From contig JAUNBY010000014.1 of the NCBI GenBank assembly GCA_030526935.1, positions 1,679 through 21,010 on the forward strand: a DNA stretch of 19,332 bases, written 5' to 3'. The stretch is from Clostridia bacterium (lineage in GTDB: Bacteria; Bacillota; Clostridia; Christensenellales; Aristaeellaceae). The notes below the pieces were generated by a model. The model did no database searches and was not told the origin of the DNA. It worked only from the letters and a program-made list of their open reading frames with translations. Below, piece by piece: positions 15,599 through 19,332 of this stretch; position 1 is the stretch's first letter; each line of letters opens with the position of its first letter. Made by a program: the position numbers and the translations under genes.

Positions 15599-17089
15599 TC
15601 AGCCCAGCGCGAATTTCATTACGTCCTCTGGCCTGAGATCCTCCCGGTTCTCGACGCAGGTGCGCAATTTGCCTTCGTACATGACGAGTATCCTGTCCGA
15701 CAGCGCGAATATCTCCGGAAGCTCCGACGAGATGAGTATAACGGCCTTGCCCTGCCTGGCCATTTCCTGCATGAGCAGGTATATCTCATATTTGGCTCCC
15801 ACGTCTATGCCGCGCGTAGGCTCGTCGAGTATCAATATATCGGCGTTGTTAAACACCCATTTGGCGAGGACGACTTTTTGCTGATTGCCTCCGGATAGCT
15901 GGTCGAGCCTGTGAAATACCGACGGGGTTTTGACGCCCAGGCTGTTTACGAGCGCCTGAGATTCGGCTATCTCCTTGCGGCGCGAGAGAAGTCCCCTTGT
16001 CGACACCTTCGGCAGATTGGTGACGGTTATATTTTTCAAAACGGAGAACTCCGTCGAAAGCCCCTCTTCCTTGCGATCCTCGGGAACAAGCCCTATGGAC
16101 AGGGCTTTTGCGTCCACGGTTGAATGTATGGATACCTTTTTCCCGGCGACGGTGAATTCTCCCTTTTCTATGCGATCGGCGCCAAATATGGCTCTCGCGA
16201 TCTCGCTTCGCCCGGAGCCTACCAGACCCGCGATGCCCAATATCTCGCCCCTCCTCAATTCGAAGGATATGTCCGACAGAAAGCCCGGCGTGAACAGATG
16301 CGATACGTTCAGGAGCACTTCGTCCGTCGCGCAGTCGATCCTCTTGGGGAACTCGAAGTCCATGCTGCGCCCGACCATTTTTTCTATCAGCTCGGGCTTG
16401 CTGGTTGTGGCGACGTCCAGAGTGACGATTTTTCTGCCGTCGCGAAGCACGGTAGCCCTGTCGCATATCTGAAAGACTTCTTCCAGGCGGTGGGATATAT
16501 ATACGACCGTCACGCCCTTTTCTTTCAAAAGGCGTATTATGGCGAATAGCTTGCGGATTTCCTGCGTCGTAAGCGTCGCGGTCGGCTCGTCCATGACGAT
16601 TATGCGGCTTCCCTGCATAAGCGCGCGGGATATTTCGACCATCTGCTTTTCGGCGACGGATATGTCGCTTACGGCGCGCGTGGGATCTATCTCAAAGTCG
16701 ATGCTCTTCATGAAGTCGATGAATTCCCGCTCCATATCCTTCCATTTGACCCATCCGTTTTTGCCGGTCTTGAGGCGACCCAGGAAGGCGTTTTCGAGTA
16801 CGGTCAGCGTCGAGACGAGGTTCAATTCCTGAAATATAAGCCCCACGCCGCCCCGCGCGGCCTCTCTGGGGCCTGAAAAGGCGACCTTGCGCCCGTCGAC
16901 GAATATATCGCCCGCGTCCTGTTTATAGACTCCTATGAGTATCTTCATAAGCGTTGACTTTCCTGCGCCATTTTCTCCCAGCAGCGCGTGAACCTCGCCG
17001 GGTTTCACCGAAAAGTCAACGCTGTCAAGCGCAACTGTCGATCCGAAGGCTTTCGTTATGCCGCGCATTTCAAGTATGTTTTCCTGCAT
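15599..17089 (-). CDS. Sugar ABC transporter ATP-binding protein, RbsA-type double ATPase
   Basis: This 496-aa protein is two fused ATPase domains that power the ribose-type importer. The first half has Walker A GENGAGKST at 38-46, the family's variant signature ISVAEKQMVEISRAL, and Walker B IIVMDEPTATLT. The second half has a degenerate Walker A (GLVGSGRSE), a full signature LSGGNQQKVVLAKWV, and Walker B ILILDEPTRGIDVG. A degenerate second P-loop is normal for RbsA, MglA and AraG, so only one site is expected to hydrolyse ATP well. The ATG at 17089 follows AAAGGAG by 8 nt. It lies downstream of the binding-protein gene, separated by a large hairpin, and directly upstream of the two permease genes. 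The transported sugar cannot be told from this subunit. Confidence 0.93.
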   Translation of the reverse strand: MQENILEMRGITKAFGSTVALDSVDFSVKPGEVHALLGENGAGKSTLMKILIGVYKQDAGDIFVDGRKVAFSGPREAARGGVGLIFQELNLVSTLTVLENAFLGRLKTGKNGWVKWKDMEREFIDFMKSIDFEIDPTRAVSDISVAEKQMVEISRALMQGSRIIVMDEPTATLTTQEIRKLFAIIRLLKEKGVTVVYISHRLEEVFQICDRATVLRDGRKIVTLDVATTSKPELIEKMVGRSMDFEFPKRIDCATDEVLLNVSHLFTPGFLSDISFELRRGEILGIAGLVGSGRSEIARAIFGADRIEKGEFTVAGKKVSIHSTVDAKALSIGLVPEDRKEEGLSTEFSVLKNITVTNLPKVSTRGLLSRRKEIAESQALVNSLGVKTPSVFHRLDQLSGGNQQKVVLAKWVFNNADILILDEPTRGIDVGAKYEIYLLMQEMARQGKAVILISSELPEIFALSDRILVMYEGKLRTCVENREDLRPEDVMKFALG

Positions 17090-17163
17090 CAGATTGCTCC
17101 TTTCCGGAAAGGATGGAGGATACGGCCGGGCTGACGGTAAGCCGTAAGCCGGAGGCTAATGCC

Positions 17164-17202
17164 GCCGCCGCGCCGGAGCTATTACGCTCCCGGCGCGGCG
17201 GC
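17164..17202 (-). other. Strong GC-rich stem-loop between binding-protein and ATPase genes
   Basis: A 13-bp plus 3-bp stem with a single bulged C (17189) and loop TATTAC spans 17164-17179 and 17186-17202, 17 bp past the stop of the binding-protein gene. No T run follows, so transcription probably continues. It more likely blocks 3' exonuclease decay of the binding-protein message, as REP hairpins do after malE. The 130-bp gap also holds a short tandem GTAAGCC repeat (17138-17151). Confidence 0.7.
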
Positions 17203-17219
17203 GCGTTATAGGCAGAGCC

Positions 17220-18173
17220 TTACCAGCCCCAGCCCTCCCACTCGGTCACGTTCTCGAGAGTGACCAGGGGGCAATTGCACTTATACCATTGCTGATCTCC
17301 GTTCTTGATCTTGCCGTCCATGACGTCTACTACGGCCTGAACGCCAAGCTGTCCTTCCTCCTTGGCGGAGTGCAGAACCGCGCCGTAAAGTTCGCCCGCC
17401 TTGATGGCGGCTACGCCTACGTTGTTGGCGCCGGTGGACACGGCCTTTATCTGCCCGGTCATGCCCGCGGCGGCTATGGCCTGCTGCGCGCCCTGGAAGA
17501 TTCCGTCGTCGTGGCAGAACAGGAAGTCGATCTCGTCGCCGAAGCGGACGATGTAGTCCTGCATGATCGTCATGGCGATCGCGGGATCCCAGCCGTCGAC
17601 ATTCTGCTTGGCGAGTATCTCAATTCCGGGGTATTGGCTGATGATCTCCTCGAAGCCGGCTTGACGGTTGGTGGCGGGGTCGGTTCCCGCGGCGCCCATG
17701 AGACAGGCGACCTTGGCGTTCTCGCCTATCTGGTCGATGCAGGCGCGACCCGCGACGCGACCCATCTCGACGTTATCGGGGCCGGCGAAGACGGTGATGG
17801 TCTCGGCTACGGAGGCGTCTACCTGCGAGTCGATTATCGCATAGGCGATGCCCGATTCGTTGAGGGCGTTGACTATGGCTATGGAGCCTTCGGCGTCCGC
17901 CGGGAAGTAGAGTATGCCGTCATAGCCCTGATCGATGGCGGTTCTCACCTGATCGAGCTGCACCGACGCGTCGCCCTGACCGTCGACTATGGTAATCTCG
18001 ATCCCAAGCTCGGCAGCGGTCTGTTCAGCCTGCGCGTTGAGCGGAGCGCAGAAAGGAGCCGTGTAGAAGGCGTTGGTGAAAAACACCCTGCGGGGAGCGT
18101 CCTCGGCCGAAACGACCGACGCGCAGCCCAGTACCAACAGCGCGACCAAAAGAATGCTTGCGAGTTTCTTCAT
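17220..18173 (-). CDS. Periplasmic-type sugar-binding protein (RbsB-like)
   Basis: This 317-aa Peripla_BP_4-type binding protein brings substrate to the ribose-type importer. Residues 1 to about 23 are a signal peptide. It is ambiguous: VLGC at 14-17 could be a lipobox, but the hydrophobic core continues to VVSA with a plausible signal peptidase I cut after A23. The mature protein shows the family pattern: a first strand RRVFFTNAFYTAPF, the hinge region QGYDGILYFPAD, AIIDSQVD, TNRQAGFEE, and FCHDDGIFQGA in the second lobe. These sites line the pocket in RbsB-like proteins. The ATG at 18173 is chosen because GAGGAGG stands 7-8 nt upstream; an in-frame start 14 codons earlier would put a charged stretch before the signal peptide. 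It lies 45 bp after the regulator gene, and hairpins flank it. Confidence 0.92.
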   Translation of the reverse strand: MKKLASILLVALLVLGCASVVSAEDAPRRVFFTNAFYTAPFCAPLNAQAEQTAAELGIEITIVDGQGDASVQLDQVRTAIDQGYDGILYFPADAEGSIAIVNALNESGIAYAIIDSQVDASVAETITVFAGPDNVEMGRVAGRACIDQIGENAKVACLMGAAGTDPATNRQAGFEEIISQYPGIEILAKQNVDGWDPAIAMTIMQDYIVRFGDEIDFLFCHDDGIFQGAQQAIAAAGMTGQIKAVSTGANNVGVAAIKAGELYGAVLHSAKEEGQLGVQAVVDVMDGKIKNGDQQWYKCNCPLVTLENVTEWEGWGW

Positions 18174-18199
18174 GTGGGATTCCTCCTCGTTTATATTAA

Positions 18200-18213
18200 G
18201 GGGCGTCCGCCCC
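18200..18213 (-). other. Short hairpin between regulator and binding-protein genes
   Basis: GGGGC and GCCCC enclose a 4-nt loop 5 bp past the regulator stop. On the minus strand it is followed by CTTAATATAAA, so it may terminate weakly or set a processed 5' end for the binding-protein message. Confidence 0.45.
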
Positions 18214-18218
18214 ATGGG

Positions 18219-19262
18219 TTACCATTTCTGAAGGTTCCAGTCGTCTATTTGACGCTTGTCCGTCGAGCGGCGAACGACGAGGCGGGCGTTGAGCTTAGTA
18301 AGTCTCGTGATATCTTCTCCCGCTCGCGACCGGGCGAGATTGCTCATGGCGAGATAGCCCATCTGGTATATGGGATACTGGACCGTCGTAAGGCCGGGGC
18401 TTATGAGGGACGATATGGTAAGATTGTCAAACCCCGCCACTGCGATGTCCTCCGGTACGCGAAGTCCCTGTGTGGTTATGGCCTTTATCGCCCCGACCGC
18501 CATCTGGTCGTTGGCGCTGAACACCGCCGTCGCCGGTATGCCCTTGGCCAAAAGTTCGCTCATCGCGGCGTAACCGCTTATGGGGGAGAAGTCCCCCCTC
18601 AGTATCAAATGCTCGTCGGGCGCTATGCCCCTTTCCTCAAGCGCCTGACAATAGCCCTGCTCCCTTATGCTCGAATGCGGGAAAAGGCGCGAACCGCCTA
18701 TATGCGCTATGCGCGTATGACCCATATCGATCAGGTGAAGCGTCGCGTCTCTCGCGGCCTGACGGTTATCGACGTATACCGAAAAGAAGGCGTCATCCCT
18801 TATCTCGCGCTCCAGCACGACGACCCGCGCACCCAGCGCCTCCACGAGCCGCTTTTTTATCATAGCAAAGTATTCCGCCTCGTGTGGAAGGTCGCATATG
18901 GAGTCCAATATAACGTTTTGGCATCCGCGCCTCGCGATTTCGTCTATGAACGCAACTTCCTTCGTCCACACGCGGTCGGAATCATAAAGAAGCACGGTGT
19001 ATCCAAATTCGCTCGCGGCGTCGGTGATGCCGTTGAGAAGCGGAGGGAAAAACGACGAATAGCTCCCCGGAAGCATGACCGCCACGTCGCGTGAAACGTC
19101 GCAGCGGACTTCGCCGTGCGCGTCCCCGTACCCAGTTATGCGCACGGCGGCCATGACCCGCGCTTTGAGGCGGGGACTTACGTATTTGGTGCTGCCGAGC
19201 GCGGCGGATACCGTCGATACGGACACCCCCGCGACCGTCGCCACATCCCGCATGTTCGCCAT
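18219..19262 (-). CDS. LacI-family transcriptional regulator of the ribose-type transporter operon
   Basis: This is a 347-aa repressor. Residues 4-23 (MRDVATVAGVSVSTVSAAL) are the LacI helix-turn-helix. The hinge follows near 45-60, then a periplasmic-binding-protein-like ligand domain with VFSANDQMAVGAI and AVAGFDN, the family's hallmark sites. The start is decided by the promoter: an in-frame ATG at 19307 lies inside the -10 box at 19308-19303, so it cannot be in the message. The ATG at 19262 is the first good candidate, although AGGAG lies a long 13 nt upstream; ATG 19253 is the alternative. It heads the operon and probably represses it and itself through the dyad at 19289-19306. The sugar that relieves repression is probably the transported one (inference). 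Confidence 0.88.
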   Translation of the reverse strand: MANMRDVATVAGVSVSTVSAALGSTKYVSPRLKARVMAAVRITGYGDAHGEVRCDVSRDVAVMLPGSYSSFFPPLLNGITDAASEFGYTVLLYDSDRVWTKEVAFIDEIARRGCQNVILDSICDLPHEAEYFAMIKKRLVEALGARVVVLEREIRDDAFFSVYVDNRQAARDATLHLIDMGHTRIAHIGGSRLFPHSSIREQGYCQALEERGIAPDEHLILRGDFSPISGYAAMSELLAKGIPATAVFSANDQMAVGAIKAITTQGLRVPEDIAVAGFDNLTISSLISPGLTTVQYPIYQMGYLAMSNLARSRAGEDITRLTKLNARLVVRRSTDKRQIDDWNLQKW

Positions 19263-19288
19263 GTTCGCCGATGCGCTCCTCACTCGTT

Positions 19289-19306
19289 TGATTACATATG
19301 AAATCA
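19289..19306. promoter_or_regulatory. 18-bp dyad, probable LacI-type operator
   Basis: TGATTACATATGAAATCA (plus strand) is an inverted repeat with one mismatched symmetric pair around CATATG. It overlaps the last four bases of the -10 box and covers the start of transcription, the usual place for a repressor site. LacI-family operators more often centre on CG, so the AT centre is slightly unusual. Confidence 0.65.
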
Positions 19307-19331
19307 TAACAAATTATCCGTACTATGTCAA
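19303..19331 (-). promoter_or_regulatory. Near-consensus promoter of the LacI/ribose-type transporter operon
   Basis: On the minus strand TTGACA (19331-19326) and TATGAT (19308-19303) are separated by exactly 17 bp. The -35 is perfect and the -10 has one mismatch. Transcription should begin near 19296 and run through the cupin gene to the terminator at 12312-12358, since no better promoter was found between these genes. Confidence 0.82.
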
Positions 19332-19332
19332 T

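Noticed and set aside
17289..19094. Long plus-strand open frame (about 600 codons) opposite the binding-protein and regulator genes
   Set aside because: It is antisense to two genes with clear family motifs, signals and ribosome binding sites. Long antisense frames are expected in such GC-rich coding DNA.

Overview
The window looks like chromosomal DNA of a Bacillota (Clostridia-type) anaerobe, probably an uncultured gut lineage. This is an inference. It rests on strong AGGAGG-type ribosome binding sites, LplB/YtcP-type sugar permeases without their own ATPase, a moderately GC-rich sequence that nevertheless uses ATA heavily for isoleucine, and a multi-hairpin dispersed repeat of a kind I recall from gut Clostridia. 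No rRNA, tRNA, CRISPR array, phage gene or transposase was seen.

Layout: (1) 1-2229 (+), the 3' part of a large membrane-anchored von Willebrand factor A protein, unrelated to the rest. (2) 2230-2777, a non-coding stretch dominated by an inverted- and direct-repeat element (2327-2705). (3) 2778-4154 (-), FAD-dependent oxidoreductase 1, divergent from the next operon across a 285-bp regulatory region. (4) 4440-10654 (+), an operon of two sugar ABC permeases, a secreted solute-binding protein and FAD-dependent oxidoreductases 2 and 3, closed by a clear hairpin terminator. (5) 10705-12009 (-), FAD-dependent oxidoreductase 4, convergent with the operon and with its own good sigma-A-type promoter. 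(6) 12406-19331 (-), a second sugar operon in transcription order: LacI-type regulator, ribose-type binding protein, double ATPase, two RbsC-type permeases and a mannose-6-phosphate-isomerase-like cupin. It starts at a near-consensus promoter overlapped by an 18-bp dyad and ends at a hairpin terminator.

The unusual feature is four related FAD_oxidored-type flavoproteins within 9.2 kb, packed between two sugar importers of different families. The window contains no glycoside hydrolase or sugar kinase. The best reading, as inference, is a catabolic locus in which an imported sugar, polyol or glycoside is handled in the cytoplasm by redox chemistry and then by a cupin isomerase. The cupin keeps a PMI-like metal site but has His where PMI has Gln. 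Each binding-protein gene is bracketed by intercistronic hairpins, which suggests the binding proteins are made in excess over the membrane components.
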